A stretch of 64,000 nucleotides of DNA from Berkiella sp964496435 (GCA_964496435.1 CAZBZP010000003.1:164704-228703); one strand, 5' to 3'; numbered from the stretch's first letter, positions 53,906 to 63,309 are shown. Made by a program: numbers and translations. The notes: generated by a model not told the origin, from the letters alone.

Positions 53906-55324
53906 TTACTTAGGAACAACCTGCTGCACTAATTCAAATAAGTCTTCCCTTTGACTCAGCACATTTTCTAGCACTTTTAGCAGATCGGCTTCTTTTAGGG
54001 ATAGGCTTTGCATCAGCTCCAGCGGTAAATCGCAGCTATTGGCATCACCTATTCCCTGGCTTTTTAATAGTCTGGTCGCGATTAACACCAAATTTGGATA
54101 GATAGCATACTCACCCTGGTAATTTTCATCATGATGATAACGTATTGCTGCAATCACCTCAGGTGGTAACTTCCAAGATTCTAGGAGCCAAGCTCCAATC
54201 TCATCATGACCAATACCTAACACATAATGTTCGACGTCAAGCATGGCTGCTTTGGGGTTAACAACAACATATTGCGTTAAAAGCTCAAAATGAGGAGGAA
54301 AGATTTGTGCCAAGAGCAAATGACCAAAGTTATGTAAGAGGCCGCCAAGATAGGCAAGCCCAATCATCGGGCGCTTTGCATGCGGTATTAATTTTAGCAT
54401 GGCCTCTACAAGAGCTGCGCAAAGAATGGCAAATTCCCAATATGTCCTTAATCCCAAAGGCCCATTGACTGACACTGTCATTGTGCGCGAAAGAATGATC
54501 CCTAAGGCTAAATTCATGACCAAATCATAACCCAATACTTTAACAATGGCTTCGTCTAATGATTGAATTTTGCCGCTATAGCCATAATAAGGTGACTTTG
54601 CCCATGACATCAATTGCGCGCTTAGGCTTGGATCTTTTTCTAAGACTTCTGCAAGCTGTTTGGAGGTTGATTGATAGTTAAAGCGCAATTTAAGGATTTT
54701 ATGCGCAATGGCTGGTATCGCTGGCAATTCAATGGTTTCTTTTAAGCGTTGTTTTATGCGCAAAGGGGTGAGTTGCTTGATACTTTCACTGACACCACCG
54801 CTCGCCGTAGAGGCCTTAATCAGTTGCGTTAAGGGAAATCCAAATTTCAGGAATTGCGCTGATTTTAACAATGTCATGAGATTTTCTTTTTTCATGCCAA
54901 TCAGGGCGTTATTGAGATCGGGCTTAAAATAAATTTCTGTTAAAGAGAGGATATCTTTCTCAACGATGGCTTGGCATCCGACAACATCCGGCAACGGCGG
55001 TATGACATTTAAATTTAATAATGTGAGTAAATGCTGCTCTTTTTTGATGCCTAAGGATTTTAAATTCAATTCAAGTTGATGTGCTAGTGAAGCAATATCA
55101 AAAAAATAGTCATCCGGCATAATTATCATGATCATATCTTCATCGCTTTGCACCATCACAGTACGCAGCAAAGTATGCTCATCGATGTTCACTAATGCAG
55201 CGATTTCATCCAGTGTATGGTTTGGCAGATGATCTATAAGCATATAATTTACGCACAGATCATTAAGATAATCAGAAATTGCCGTCCAGTTTGAATGATT
55301 GTTATCGAACGGGGTTAGCATCAT
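53906..55324 (-). CDS. YbaK-like and HDOD domain fusion protein
   Basis: A 472-residue protein. The N-terminal 150 residues resemble the YbaK/ProX aminoacyl-tRNA editing fold (MLIDHLPNHTLDEIAALVNIDEHTLLRTVMVQ). Residues about 190-400 are an HDOD signalling domain: LPAIPAIAHKILKL, KDPSLSAQLMSWAKSPYYGY, LDEAIVKVLG and LGGLLHNFGHLLL. The metal-binding HD pair is altered to HN, as is normal in HDOD. Such fusions occur in gammaproteobacteria and are linked to c-di-GMP-related signalling. The ATG at 55324 has AGG five bases upstream and is preferred over the GTG at 55330. Confidence 0.8.
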   Translation of the reverse strand: MMLTPFDNNHSNWTAISDYLNDLCVNYMLIDHLPNHTLDEIAALVNIDEHTLLRTVMVQSDEDMIMIIMPDDYFFDIASLAHQLELNLKSLGIKKEQHLLTLLNLNVIPPLPDVVGCQAIVEKDILSLTEIYFKPDLNNALIGMKKENLMTLLKSAQFLKFGFPLTQLIKASTASGGVSESIKQLTPLRIKQRLKETIELPAIPAIAHKILKLRFNYQSTSKQLAEVLEKDPSLSAQLMSWAKSPYYGYSGKIQSLDEAIVKVLGYDLVMNLALGIILSRTMTVSVNGPLGLRTYWEFAILCAALVEAMLKLIPHAKRPMIGLAYLGGLLHNFGHLLLAQIFPPHFELLTQYVVVNPKAAMLDVEHYVLGIGHDEIGAWLLESWKLPPEVIAAIRYHHDENYQGEYAIYPNLVLIATRLLKSQGIGDANSCDLPLELMQSLSLKEADLLKVLENVLSQREDLFELVQQVVPK

Positions 55325-55425
55325 TTGCACCTACAACGCTTGTTATCAAGAAAGTGTAGACCATTAATAAGTAATTCAGTTAACACATATGGCATAAAAG
55401 CATGTTTTTTGTTCTGTGATTCACT

Positions 55426-55431
55426 TATAAT
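55426..55431 (+). promoter_or_regulatory. Candidate -10 box of the MFS-MscS-dacB operon
   Basis: A perfect TATAAT lies 28 bases before the first ATG. The -35 region is T-rich but poorly conserved. Confidence 0.35.
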
Positions 55432-55458
55432 TGCACGTTTACTACGAGGGGCCGGGGC

Positions 55459-56745
55459 ATGAACCAAGAAAAGCAATACTCTGCACTAAGACCATGGCTT
55501 ATTTGGGGATTAGCTGCCTTCTTCTTTTTTGCACATTACGTTGTGCGTGTCACCCCAGGCCATATCAGTGAAGAGTTGCAACTCGCTTTTGAAATTTCAA
55601 AATCTGATCTCGGTATTCTTGGCATGTCTTTTTACATTCCTTATGTATTGATGCAAATGCCGATTGGTTACCTCGTGGACAGGTTTGGTTCGCGCGCTTT
55701 ACTGACTGTCGCCGTATTTATTTGTAGCCTCAGTAGTTTTATTTTCGCCAACAGCGAAATTGTAAGCACAGCGATGCTTTCACGCGTCTTATTAGGTTTT
55801 TGCTCTGCTACTGCCTTTATTGGTGCCTTAAAATTAATCACTGTGTGGTTTGATGCACGAAAACTAGCGCTCTTGGTTGGCATCACCCAAGCATTAGGCA
55901 TGGTAGGCGCTGCAGTGGGTGGACATCTTGTACCCATTTTAAATGATGAAATTGGCTGGGAAGATTCCTTTAGATTATATGGGGTCGTCTTTTTTTGCTT
56001 ATCCATTTTAATTTTCGCGGTTGTCAGAAATAATCCGCAAAGTATTCAACCAGGATTACAATCCACCAAATCCACTCCAAAGGTAAGCTTTGAACAAATT
56101 AAGCTGGTGCTAAAAAGTAAATTTACTTGGCTCAATGCGCTATACGCTGGCTTTATTTATGCTCCCACCGATTGTTTGGGTGAATTTTGGGGCAAAGAAT
56201 TTTTAAAAAATATCCATCATCTTGATACCTATCAAGCTTCTCACTCCGTCTCTTATCTCTTTTTTGGTTGGGCAATTGGCGGGCCGATTGCAGGTTGGCT
56301 GGCAGATCATGTTGGCCGAAGACCCGTGATGATTGGCTCTGCTATTTTAGGTTCTGTCTTGTTACCAATTGTGTTTTATGTGCCCAATATTCCGGTGACA
56401 ATGATTAGCATCATTATGTTTGTTTATGGTTTAACCAATACCGGACTCATTGCCAGTTATACTGTTGCCGGTGAACTGCATGATAAGTCCTTAGGCGGCT
56501 TTTCAATGGCAATCGCAAATATGTTCTCTGTCTTGGTTGGCGCTGGACTTATGTGGGTTTTAGGTTGGCTGCTTGATTGGAATGCCACAAGGCATATGTC
56601 CTTTAATGCTGACGGTACTCTCATGCATTCTGCACAAGATTATCAGAACGCTACCTTAGTGATTACCGCATGTTTATTTTTAGCGTTTATTTGCTCCTTT
56701 TTTACCAAAGAGACGCTACCCAAAGATAAGCGTTCAAGCCGATGA
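55459..56745 (+). CDS. MFS transporter
   Basis: A 428-residue, twelve-helix carrier. Motif A is GYLVDRFGSR (about 70-79) with the second-half copy GWLADHVGRR. The first helix ends VVRVTPGHISEELQLAF, close in pattern to the MFS protein at 20506. A GAGGGG site precedes the ATG by seven bases. It overlaps the next gene by four bases (ATGA), starting a run of four tightly spaced genes with a second MFS carrier, an MscS channel and DacB. The substrate is unknown. The coupling with a second carrier suggests related solutes. Confidence 0.87.
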   Translation: MNQEKQYSALRPWLIWGLAAFFFFAHYVVRVTPGHISEELQLAFEISKSDLGILGMSFYIPYVLMQMPIGYLVDRFGSRALLTVAVFICSLSSFIFANSEIVSTAMLSRVLLGFCSATAFIGALKLITVWFDARKLALLVGITQALGMVGAAVGGHLVPILNDEIGWEDSFRLYGVVFFCLSILIFAVVRNNPQSIQPGLQSTKSTPKVSFEQIKLVLKSKFTWLNALYAGFIYAPTDCLGEFWGKEFLKNIHHLDTYQASHSVSYLFFGWAIGGPIAGWLADHVGRRPVMIGSAILGSVLLPIVFYVPNIPVTMISIIMFVYGLTNTGLIASYTVAGELHDKSLGGFSMAIANMFSVLVGAGLMWVLGWLLDWNATRHMSFNADGTLMHSAQDYQNATLVITACLFLAFICSFFTKETLPKDKRSSR

Positions 56746-58001
56746 CCATTGAAACAAGAAAAAGCTTATTGGTGAGCATTGTCTCTTTGGGTACTTTACT
56801 CGAATGGGCAGAGTACACCTTTTATGGTTATATGGCGGTTTCTTTGTCTGGATTATTTTTTCCGGAAAATAATCTGGAGGTTGCCATCTTAAAAACCTAT
56901 GGCATCTTTGCTGCAGGCTATCTGATGAGACCACTTGGCGCCATTATCTTTGGCCATATTGGAGATAATTTTGGCAGAAAGCCCGCACTCATGTTCTCAT
57001 TATTTCTCATGGGGGCTGCAACGGTCTGTATTGGTTGTCTGCCGACTTATGAACAAATTGGGTATTTAGCTCCCCTTATTTTACTCATCATGAGAATGCT
57101 GCAAGGTATCGCTATCAGTGGCGAATATAATGGTGCAGGTATTTTCTTAGTTGAAAAAACAGGCAAGAATTATCCCTGCTTAGCAGGAAGCTGGATCAGT
57201 GCTTCTGCAGCAATTGGTATGGTATTTGGTGGTGTTGCCGCTTTCTTAACAAGCCTACCAACAGCACCTTTATGGGCTTGGCGTGTTCCCTTTTTATTGG
57301 GTGGCATCAGTTGTTTCTTAGGGTTTTGGTTAAGAAACAAAATTAATGAAACGCCTATAAAGCGTCAACAGCAAACAATACCCTTGCTGGCTGTTTTTAG
57401 AGAGCGCAAAAAATCTCTATTAACCGTTGCCGCTATTGCAGCCTTCACGGGGATCTTTGTTTATATAGGTAATATCTATATTGTTGCTTTTCTTAAACAA
57501 CAATTACAATTACCCACACATCACGCAAGTTTCTTTGCCATCCTTGGCGAAACCATTGTTGCACTTTTGACACCTGTTATGGCCTATGTTGCCGATAAGA
57601 CATGCCCCTATCGTCAATATCGACAAGGATTATTATGCGTTGCACTGGGTTCACCCTGCATATTCTTATTGTGCTCTAGTGCTAACTACTTATATATAAG
57701 TTTAGCGATGATGCTGTATGGTGTGCTCAATGCGATTGTTTGTGGGCCCATGGTGAAAATTCTTTTCGATCAATTCCCAAGCACCCAGCGTTATACTGGC
57801 GTATCTATTGCGTGGAGCATTTCTGCGGCTATTTTTGGTGGTACAGCGCCCTTGGCTGCTCAATATTTGAATAGTCAATTTGATTGGGCATTAGGACCCA
57901 GTTTTTATGTTTCCTTGGCAGCCCTTACAACCTATGCTATTTTCACTTTCACCTTGCCAAAAATCCAACCTGTTGCAAAGCGTGTTGGCATTGGAGCATA
58001 A
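56742..58001 (+). CDS. MFS transporter, metabolite:H+ symporter (MHS) type
   Basis: A 419-residue carrier of the MHS/ProP-type branch: FLEWAEYTFYGY-like first helix (LLEWAEYTFYGYMA), MRPLGAIIFGHIGDNFGRKPAL with motif A at about 66-80, and RMLQGIAISGEYNGAGIFLVE. Members move organic acids, proline or betaine with protons. The start codon overlaps the previous stop. It is less similar to the upstream MFS protein than both are to other families, so they are not tandem duplicates. Confidence 0.87.
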   Translation: MTIETRKSLLVSIVSLGTLLEWAEYTFYGYMAVSLSGLFFPENNLEVAILKTYGIFAAGYLMRPLGAIIFGHIGDNFGRKPALMFSLFLMGAATVCIGCLPTYEQIGYLAPLILLIMRMLQGIAISGEYNGAGIFLVEKTGKNYPCLAGSWISASAAIGMVFGGVAAFLTSLPTAPLWAWRVPFLLGGISCFLGFWLRNKINETPIKRQQQTIPLLAVFRERKKSLLTVAAIAAFTGIFVYIGNIYIVAFLKQQLQLPTHHASFFAILGETIVALLTPVMAYVADKTCPYRQYRQGLLCVALGSPCIFLLCSSANYLYISLAMMLYGVLNAIVCGPMVKILFDQFPSTQRYTGVSIAWSISAAIFGGTAPLAAQYLNSQFDWALGPSFYVSLAALTTYAIFTFTLPKIQPVAKRVGIGA

Positions 58002-58024
58002 CTAAGACTTGAGAAGAACACTAT

Positions 58025-58522
58025 ATGAACGAGATGACAAAACAAACAATATCGGCGATGCCGGGCGTTTTTATTGCTATTCTAATCATATTGGTATTTT
58101 GGATCTTAGCTAAATTTGCAGTCAAACTCATTCGCCAAATAAGAGATAAAAATCCTGCCCAAAAGCAGCCCGTATTTTTGGTTTTTGAAACTATCGCAAG
58201 ATTCGCAATATTAGTTCTAGGGCTTATCACCGCACTGGGATCTGCGGGTGTCAATGTCTCGGCATTGGTAGCAAGCTTAGGGATTTCTGGTATTGCACTG
58301 ACCTTGGCAACAAAGGATGCTTTTGCCAATTTATTTGCAGGGATTTTGGTTATCCTTTATCAACCCTTTCAAATCGGCGATACGATTGAAATGGGATATA
58401 TCAAAGGCATTGTGATCAAAATGAGTTTACGTTATACCCACTTAAGATCTAACGACAAAGAAATCCTGATCCCAAATTCTTCGCTATTAACCAAAAACCT
58501 AGCAATATATAGAAACCCATGA
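58025..58522 (+). CDS. Minimal MscS-type mechanosensitive channel
   Basis: At 165 residues it is shorter than E. coli MscS. It keeps the essentials: a first helix (about 11-32), a second (about 55-75), and the pore helix with SLGISGIALTLATKDAFANLFAG, followed by YQPFQIGDTIEM of the beta domain. The large C-terminal cage domain is missing after about residue 160. It should open under membrane tension to relieve osmotic shock. It overlaps dacB by four bases. Confidence 0.85.
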   Translation: MNEMTKQTISAMPGVFIAILIILVFWILAKFAVKLIRQIRDKNPAQKQPVFLVFETIARFAILVLGLITALGSAGVNVSALVASLGISGIALTLATKDAFANLFAGILVILYQPFQIGDTIEMGYIKGIVIKMSLRYTHLRSNDKEILIPNSSLLTKNLAIYRNP

Positions 58523-60048
58523 AAACAACAAAACGACTTGCAACATGTGGATTGCTGATGAGCCTTGTCAGCAACGTGTTTGGTGCCCCTTCCCCTTATT
58601 TTCATCAACAGTTTGATATATTAGTTAAAGATCATCTACCGAATACGGCGATTGGCTTGGTAATACAAGATCCAAAATCCGGCTTAATTCTTTTTGAGCA
58701 CCATGCTCAAGATTATTTTTATCCTGCCAGTGTAACCAAGTTGTTTACAGCGGCAGCTGCTTTAAAATTCTTTGGGCCTAATTTTCAATATCAAACCAGT
58801 GTGAATGCACAGCTTGATAAAATTAATCAAGGCGTATTAGAGGATAATATCTATTTTATATTTCGTGGGGATCCCTCCTTCACATCTGCTGATTTAGATT
58901 CTTTGATTAAACAAATTAAAGCGAAAGGCATTAATAAAATCAAAGGCGATTTTGTTATTGATGATGTTTCTTTTGATGATATTCCTTACGCGCCTGGCTG
59001 GACCTGGGATTCAATTCCTTATGCTTATTCCGCGCCTGTGACTTCTATCATCATTAACGCAAACCGGATCAGAGTTAAGCTTAATAAAGCTGAAAATTTA
59101 AATGATAAAATCAAAATCGAGCAAGTAGAAGATAGTTTTAGATTTCCCTTAAAAGCAAACGTTAATGCTGTGACTTATGATGAGGCAAAACACAGTTGCC
59201 AATTAAACACGACCGTAAAAAATAATGAGATAACCCTTAATGGTTGTTGGCCTATAGACAAAACCCCTGCCGTATTAGAACTGGCGGCAGATAATCCAAG
59301 GTTACTTGCTCAAAATTTGATAAAAGCTTCTCTAAAAGAAAACCAAATTGAGCTTAAAGGCAATATTATATTTGATAAATCACCTAAAACACCTGCACTC
59401 TTAACAAAGCGCTCAGTACCCTTAAGAAATTTGCTCAAGCCCGTATTGGCAGAATCCAATAACATTTATACAGAGAGTTTGACTAAAGCTTTGGGACTCG
59501 CATTTTTAGGCCAAGGATCTTTTCAAGTCGGTATACATGCCATCAAAGAAATATTGAGCAAAGATGCCAAAATTGACTTTAGGCAAATCAACCTCAGCGA
59601 TGGCTCAGGTCAGTCACGCTATAATTTGATATCACCTTATCTGGTTAGTCAATTGCTTTACCATATGTATCAAGATCCGCAATTTTCTTTTTATTATGGC
59701 GCTTTAAGTACAACTGGCAAAAGCGGCACACTGGCAGAGCGCATGAAAAGCAAAGAAATGATGGGTAAAGTAGTTGCTAAAACAGGCAGCGCAATTGGTA
59801 CTTCCGCTTTATCAGGCTTTTTCACTGCAAACAATGGTCAACAATATATTTTCTCACTGATGATAAATCAGTCTTTAAATGATACGCAGGCCAGAAAAGC
59901 TTTCGAAGATAAATTGTGCCAACTCATGGTTTCTGTGCCATGGGAAACAAGTAGTAATGCTGTTTCACCCCAATTACCAGAGCAGCTTCCACCCAAACCA
60001 ATGAACAACGTTGGCCCAACATCAGTACAAGCCCCTGCCTCTATCTGA
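58519..60048 (+). CDS. dacB: D-alanyl-D-alanine carboxypeptidase/endopeptidase (PBP4)
   Basis: DacB trims peptidoglycan peptides and cuts cross-links in the periplasm. The 509-residue protein has a signal peptide (about 1-22) and the serine-peptidase motifs SVTK at 71-74, SDGSG (about 358-362, the S-x-N position reads SDG as is normal for PBP4) and KTGS near 425. The long insert with GDFVIDDVSFDD typical of PBP4 is present. The Pro-rich last 40 residues extend past the family end. It is coupled to the MscS gene by an ATGA overlap. Confidence 0.92.
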   Translation: MKTTKRLATCGLLMSLVSNVFGAPSPYFHQQFDILVKDHLPNTAIGLVIQDPKSGLILFEHHAQDYFYPASVTKLFTAAAALKFFGPNFQYQTSVNAQLDKINQGVLEDNIYFIFRGDPSFTSADLDSLIKQIKAKGINKIKGDFVIDDVSFDDIPYAPGWTWDSIPYAYSAPVTSIIINANRIRVKLNKAENLNDKIKIEQVEDSFRFPLKANVNAVTYDEAKHSCQLNTTVKNNEITLNGCWPIDKTPAVLELAADNPRLLAQNLIKASLKENQIELKGNIIFDKSPKTPALLTKRSVPLRNLLKPVLAESNNIYTESLTKALGLAFLGQGSFQVGIHAIKEILSKDAKIDFRQINLSDGSGQSRYNLISPYLVSQLLYHMYQDPQFSFYYGALSTTGKSGTLAERMKSKEMMGKVVAKTGSAIGTSALSGFFTANNGQQYIFSLMINQSLNDTQARKAFEDKLCQLMVSVPWETSSNAVSPQLPEQLPPKPMNNVGPTSVQAPASI

Positions 60049-60071
60049 TCTTGAAATCAAACAATATGCCT

Positions 60072-60095
60072 CCACAACGACAAATGCCGTTGTGG
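60072..60095. terminator. Hairpin between dacB and an ankyrin gene
   Basis: CCACAACG and CGTTGTGG pair perfectly around an eight-base loop, in the 55 bases between convergent genes. The right side runs into GTGGGCGCAATCCTACA, so it may also be a repeat of its own. Confidence 0.5.
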
Positions 60096-60103
60096 GCGCA
60101 ATC

Positions 60104-60976
60104 CTACATGCGGTTTTGTTTTGAGCTGATAGACTGTTCGTTAGCAGCTGGTTTAGTCGCTTGCACAGAGATACGAAAAGCAGGATTAACCTTGGCTATT
60201 TGACCTTTTAAATCATTTATTTCAAAAAGATTTGAATTAACTATTTCGCTTAATAAGAAAAATTTACGTAATTGTATGGCATCATATATATTGCTGTCTT
60301 CTTTTATCACACCCGCCTGAACTAACAATTGTTCATGAATATTTCTGATTAGCGCCATTCTTGAAGGGATATCTGTGATGTTTTGCAAAATGCTATTCAT
60401 GCTCAAATATAAATTTTTGAATAAGTGCTTGTTCATGAGCTTAGAGGTTTGCCCAGGATAAGTATTTATCACCTCATCTACAAATGTATGCAAAATTTTG
60501 GCATTTTCAAGCAATCCAAGTATTTCTTTAGATTTTCTGATATTCATCAGCAAAGTAGCAATTGTATTATAATCAGAATTTTCAAGTAGCACATAAATTT
60601 CTCCACTTGACTTAGCTTCTTTGAGGGTGGTCATTACTTCTTCTATACTGTCACCAGGAATGTTAGCAGCTTCCCATTCTTTTGAAATAACATTACTTAA
60701 CAATTTTTCAGAAAAATTAATTGATTTTGTTATCTCATTTTCTTCATTTGACAAAGTAGCGCCATTAGATAGCAGCGTCTTGATTACCTCTAGGTGCAAA
60801 TGTCTGGTTGCAATGGTTAATGCCGTTGCAGAATATTCTGTATCCTTATAATCAACAACAGCGCCTTTTTGCAGCAAATCAATCAGCTTTTCTTTATCTC
60901 CACTAAAAGTGGCTTTTATCATGTCATCATTTAATTTCTTTCTTGCAAGTGCAAAAACCGGGCCGTGATTCACCAT
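60104..60976 (-). CDS. Ankyrin-repeat protein, paralog 1
   Basis: A protein of about 290 residues. Two ankyrin repeats lie at about 15-80: DDMIKATFSGDKEKLIDLLQKGAVVDYKDTEYSA and then TALTIATRHLHLEVIKTLLSNGA. The rest is a unique helical region. It is clearly homologous over its first 170 residues to the protein encoded at 61080, so the two arose by tandem duplication. GGAGG lies close to the start; the ATG at 60976 is chosen but the GTG at 60973 has better spacing. No signal peptide. Likely effector-type, by analogy only. Confidence 0.72.
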   Translation of the reverse strand: MVNHGPVFALARKKLNDDMIKATFSGDKEKLIDLLQKGAVVDYKDTEYSATALTIATRHLHLEVIKTLLSNGATLSNEENEITKSINFSEKLLSNVISKEWEAANIPGDSIEEVMTTLKEAKSSGEIYVLLENSDYNTIATLLMNIRKSKEILGLLENAKILHTFVDEVINTYPGQTSKLMNKHLFKNLYLSMNSILQNITDIPSRMALIRNIHEQLLVQAGVIKEDSNIYDAIQLRKFFLLSEIVNSNLFEINDLKGQIAKVNPAFRISVQATKPAANEQSISSKQNRM

Positions 60977-61079
60977 TTCCTCCAAGACAATATAACTTGC
61001 GTTTAGAGCATGCTACATAATTGCATAGCAAGTTAACAACAATTAATAGACTGGTGGATAAAAAGGCGCGATAAGTCAA

Positions 61080-61709
61080 TCAAGCCAAAGTCACATTCTT
61101 GTTCGCTTTAAAGGAATAATCAGTAAAGCTATTGAGTGTGCCGTCAATGCGGGCATACAAATTTATATATAACTGCTTGCTTAATTTACTTGTTTCTTCA
61201 TGGGAAAAATTAAATTTCTCCGCATAACCACTAACCACATCAGTAACAAAACGTTGTAGCATCTTGGCTTCTAGGATCATTCTATGTAATTCTTTTGCAC
61301 TTTTGAGATTAATAAGCAAAGTGTATATATTGAAAAAATCACCATCTTGAAGTAGTGCATTCACTTCTTTATCACTATTGGCCTTTTTAAGCGCCAGTAG
61401 CATTTCTTCTAAACTATGACCAACAATTTTGCCTTCTTCCCATTCTTTTGTAACTGATTTAATCAAAAGTTCTTCTAAGAAAGAGATGGCTTGGGTTGTT
61501 TGTACTTCTTCATTATCGATAGTCGCTGCATGGGCTAGCAACAACTTTACCGAGGCGACATGTTCATTTCTGATGGCAAAGCTTAATGCACTTGTGCTAG
61601 ATTCGCTATCTTTATAGTTGATATCGGCCCCTTGTTGAATTAATTTTTTAATTTTATTTCTATCGCCGCTAAATGCTGCTTTGATCAAATTTTCGTTCAA
61701 CTTGTCCAC
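61080..61709 (-). CDS. Ankyrin-repeat protein, paralog 2
   Basis: About 209 residues. It repeats the paralog's plan: NENLIKAAFSGDRNKIKKLIQQGADINYKDSESS and then SALSFAIRNEHVASVKLLLAHAATI, followed by a helical domain with KEWEEGKIVGHSLEEML. It ends shorter than the paralog. I choose the GTG at 61709 because AGGGG lies six bases upstream and the protein then begins MDKLNENLIKAAF in line with the sister gene. The ATG at 61745 and TTG at 61772 lack such a site. The gap between the two paralogs is about 100 bases. Confidence 0.7.
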   Translation of the reverse strand: MDKLNENLIKAAFSGDRNKIKKLIQQGADINYKDSESSTSALSFAIRNEHVASVKLLLAHAATIDNEEVQTTQAISFLEELLIKSVTKEWEEGKIVGHSLEEMLLALKKANSDKEVNALLQDGDFFNIYTLLINLKSAKELHRMILEAKMLQRFVTDVVSGYAEKFNFSHEETSKLSKQLYINLYARIDGTLNSFTDYSFKANKNVTLA

Positions 61710-61847
61710 AATAAACCCCTCAATTTCATACCTGCCTAAAAGCATCGTATGATTTGTGAATAAAGTCTTCAACTACAAAGAGATTAACGGGCGTGTGAAT
61801 GCGACAGCAGAAACAGGTGTCAAATAATACACTACAAGCTATTTAAA

Positions 61848-61870
61848 GGGGGGCGTACCCCCCTTTTTTT
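61848..61870. terminator. G/C-rich hairpin with T-run
   Basis: GGGGGG (61848-61853), CGTA and CCCCCC (61858-61863) followed by seven T on the plus strand. It abuts the stop of the aldo-keto reductase gene. On the minus strand, where that gene is read, only three T follow, so termination there may be partial. Confidence 0.65.
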
Positions 61871-62843
61871 ACCTATCAACATATCCCATCTGGGTTTCAC
61901 TATATCTGGGACCTGAGGTTGGCATGGCTTTATCTAAGGCGGTCATTTCATCTTGGCTGAAGACAATATTGGTTGATTGTGCATTTTCTTCAAGATATTT
62001 TATCTGCTTGGTACCAGGAATTGGCACAATATCCTTACCCTTGTGTAAAAGCCAAGCAACTGCAATCTGACTGGGTGTTGCATTTTTATCTGTCGCTATT
62101 CTTTTAACCAAAGCCACTATTTCCATATTGGCATCAAAATTCTTTCCCTGATATCTTGGATCAATTTTACGATAATCACCTTCAGGATATTCTTCTGCGC
62201 GTTTAACGGCACCTGTTAAAAAGCCACGTCCCAAAGGAGAGAACGGTACTAAACCAATACCTAATTCACGAAGGCAAGGGATGATATCTTTTTCCAAGTT
62301 ACGCTCCCATAAAGAATATTCACTTTGTAGGGCGCTTATAGGATGTGTGGCATGCGCTTTTTTAATGTTGTTGATGCCTGCTTCTGAAAGGCCAAGATAA
62401 CGCACCTTTCCTTCACGCACTAATTCTCCCATCGCACCGACGACTTCTTCAATGGGGACAGTTTTATCGACACGGTGTTGATAAAGTAAATCTATATAAT
62501 CGGTGTTAAGGCGCAACAAACTGCCATCAACAGCTTGTCTAATATGCTCAGGTTTACTATTAAGACCGGCCATTTTGCCATTGACTATATGAAAACCAAA
62601 TTTGGTTGCTATGGTTACTTTATCACGCTTACCCTGTAAGGCGCGGCCTAATAATTCTTCATTTGTAAAAGGGCCATATACTTCAGCAGTATCAAGAAAG
62701 TTAATGCCCAGCTCTATTGCACGATGTAATGTCTTAATAGATTCAGGATCATTACGTTCGCCGTAAGATTGACTCATGCCCATGCAGCCAAGCCCAATGG
62801 CTGAGACTTCAAGACCTTGAGTTCCTAGTTTGCGTGTTTTCAT
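61869..62843 (-). CDS. Aldo-keto reductase
   Basis: A 324-residue NADPH-dependent oxidoreductase. The catalytic tetrad is visible: D in NFLDTAEVYG (about 50), Tyr in the same motif (about 55), K in IATKFGF (about 82) and H in LLYQHRVDK (about 122). IGLGCMGMSQSYG at 17-29 is typical of the AKR13/YajO-type group. It reduces aldehydes or ketones. The physiological substrate is unknown. It is a stand-alone gene bounded by a hairpin and a repeat element. Confidence 0.9.
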   Translation of the reverse strand: MKTRKLGTQGLEVSAIGLGCMGMSQSYGERNDPESIKTLHRAIELGINFLDTAEVYGPFTNEELLGRALQGKRDKVTIATKFGFHIVNGKMAGLNSKPEHIRQAVDGSLLRLNTDYIDLLYQHRVDKTVPIEEVVGAMGELVREGKVRYLGLSEAGINNIKKAHATHPISALQSEYSLWERNLEKDIIPCLRELGIGLVPFSPLGRGFLTGAVKRAEEYPEGDYRKIDPRYQGKNFDANMEIVALVKRIATDKNATPSQIAVAWLLHKGKDIVPIPGTKQIKYLEENAQSTNIVFSQDEMTALDKAMPTSGPRYSETQMGYVDR

Positions 62844-62883
62844 AGTATACTTATTCCAATCTAAATGAATGCAAATAAGTATA

Positions 62884-62930
62884 CCCCCCCCGCGCTAAAA
62901 GCGCGACCCCCTTTGAATCCAAAGGGAGTT
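62884..62930. repeat. C-rich palindromic repeat, family A
   Basis: GCGCTAAAAGCGC-type stem beside CCCCCTTT ... AAAGGGAG, i.e. the two stems of the element at 13346 in inverted order. It lies upstream of both the aldo-keto reductase and the DUF559 gene. Confidence 0.65.
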
Positions 62931-62943
62931 AAGGATCCTTCCT

Positions 62944-63309
62944 ATGTCGTATAGAAAACTATTAAATCCTGCAGCTCGACAATTACGTAATAATATGACA
63001 CAACCCGAAAGAATCTTTTGGCATCGTGTAAGATGTAATCAAATTAACGGAATACGATTTCATAGGCAAAGAGTATTAGGCCCCTATATAGTTGATTTCT
63101 ATGCTCCTTCAATTAATCTTGTTGTCGAATTAGATGGGGCTCAACATTATGAGGAAATGCATGAAGAAGCAGATAAAATAAGAGATGCTTATTTAAATGA
63201 AAATGGGTTATTAGTTAAAAGATACAGCAATCTTGAAATTTATAATCATATCGAGAATGTTATCGAAGACATATTTAATATAAGTTTGGAACTTAAAAAA
63301 GCTCACTAA
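62944..63309 (+). CDS. DUF559-family protein (VSR/restriction-endonuclease-like fold)
   Basis: A 121-residue protein with the DUF559 pattern: AARQLRNNMTQPERIFWHRVR, FHRQRVLGPYIVDFYAP and LVVELDGAQHYE with the D...E-x-D/Q nuclease-like core, then RDAYLNENGLLVKRYSN. The fold is that of VSR and other PD-(D/E)XK nucleases. The cellular role is unknown. AAGGA lies eight bases before the ATG. It is framed by family A repeats on both sides, which raises the chance that the gene travels with or uses these repeats, but this is common for DUF559 genes without proof of a link. Confidence 0.85.
   Translation: MSYRKLLNPAARQLRNNMTQPERIFWHRVRCNQINGIRFHRQRVLGPYIVDFYAPSINLVVELDGAQHYEEMHEEADKIRDAYLNENGLLVKRYSNLEIYNHIENVIEDIFNISLELKKAH

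Noticed and set aside
55459..58001. The two MFS genes as a recent tandem duplication
   Set aside because: They belong to different MFS branches by motif; the second is of the MHS/ProP type.
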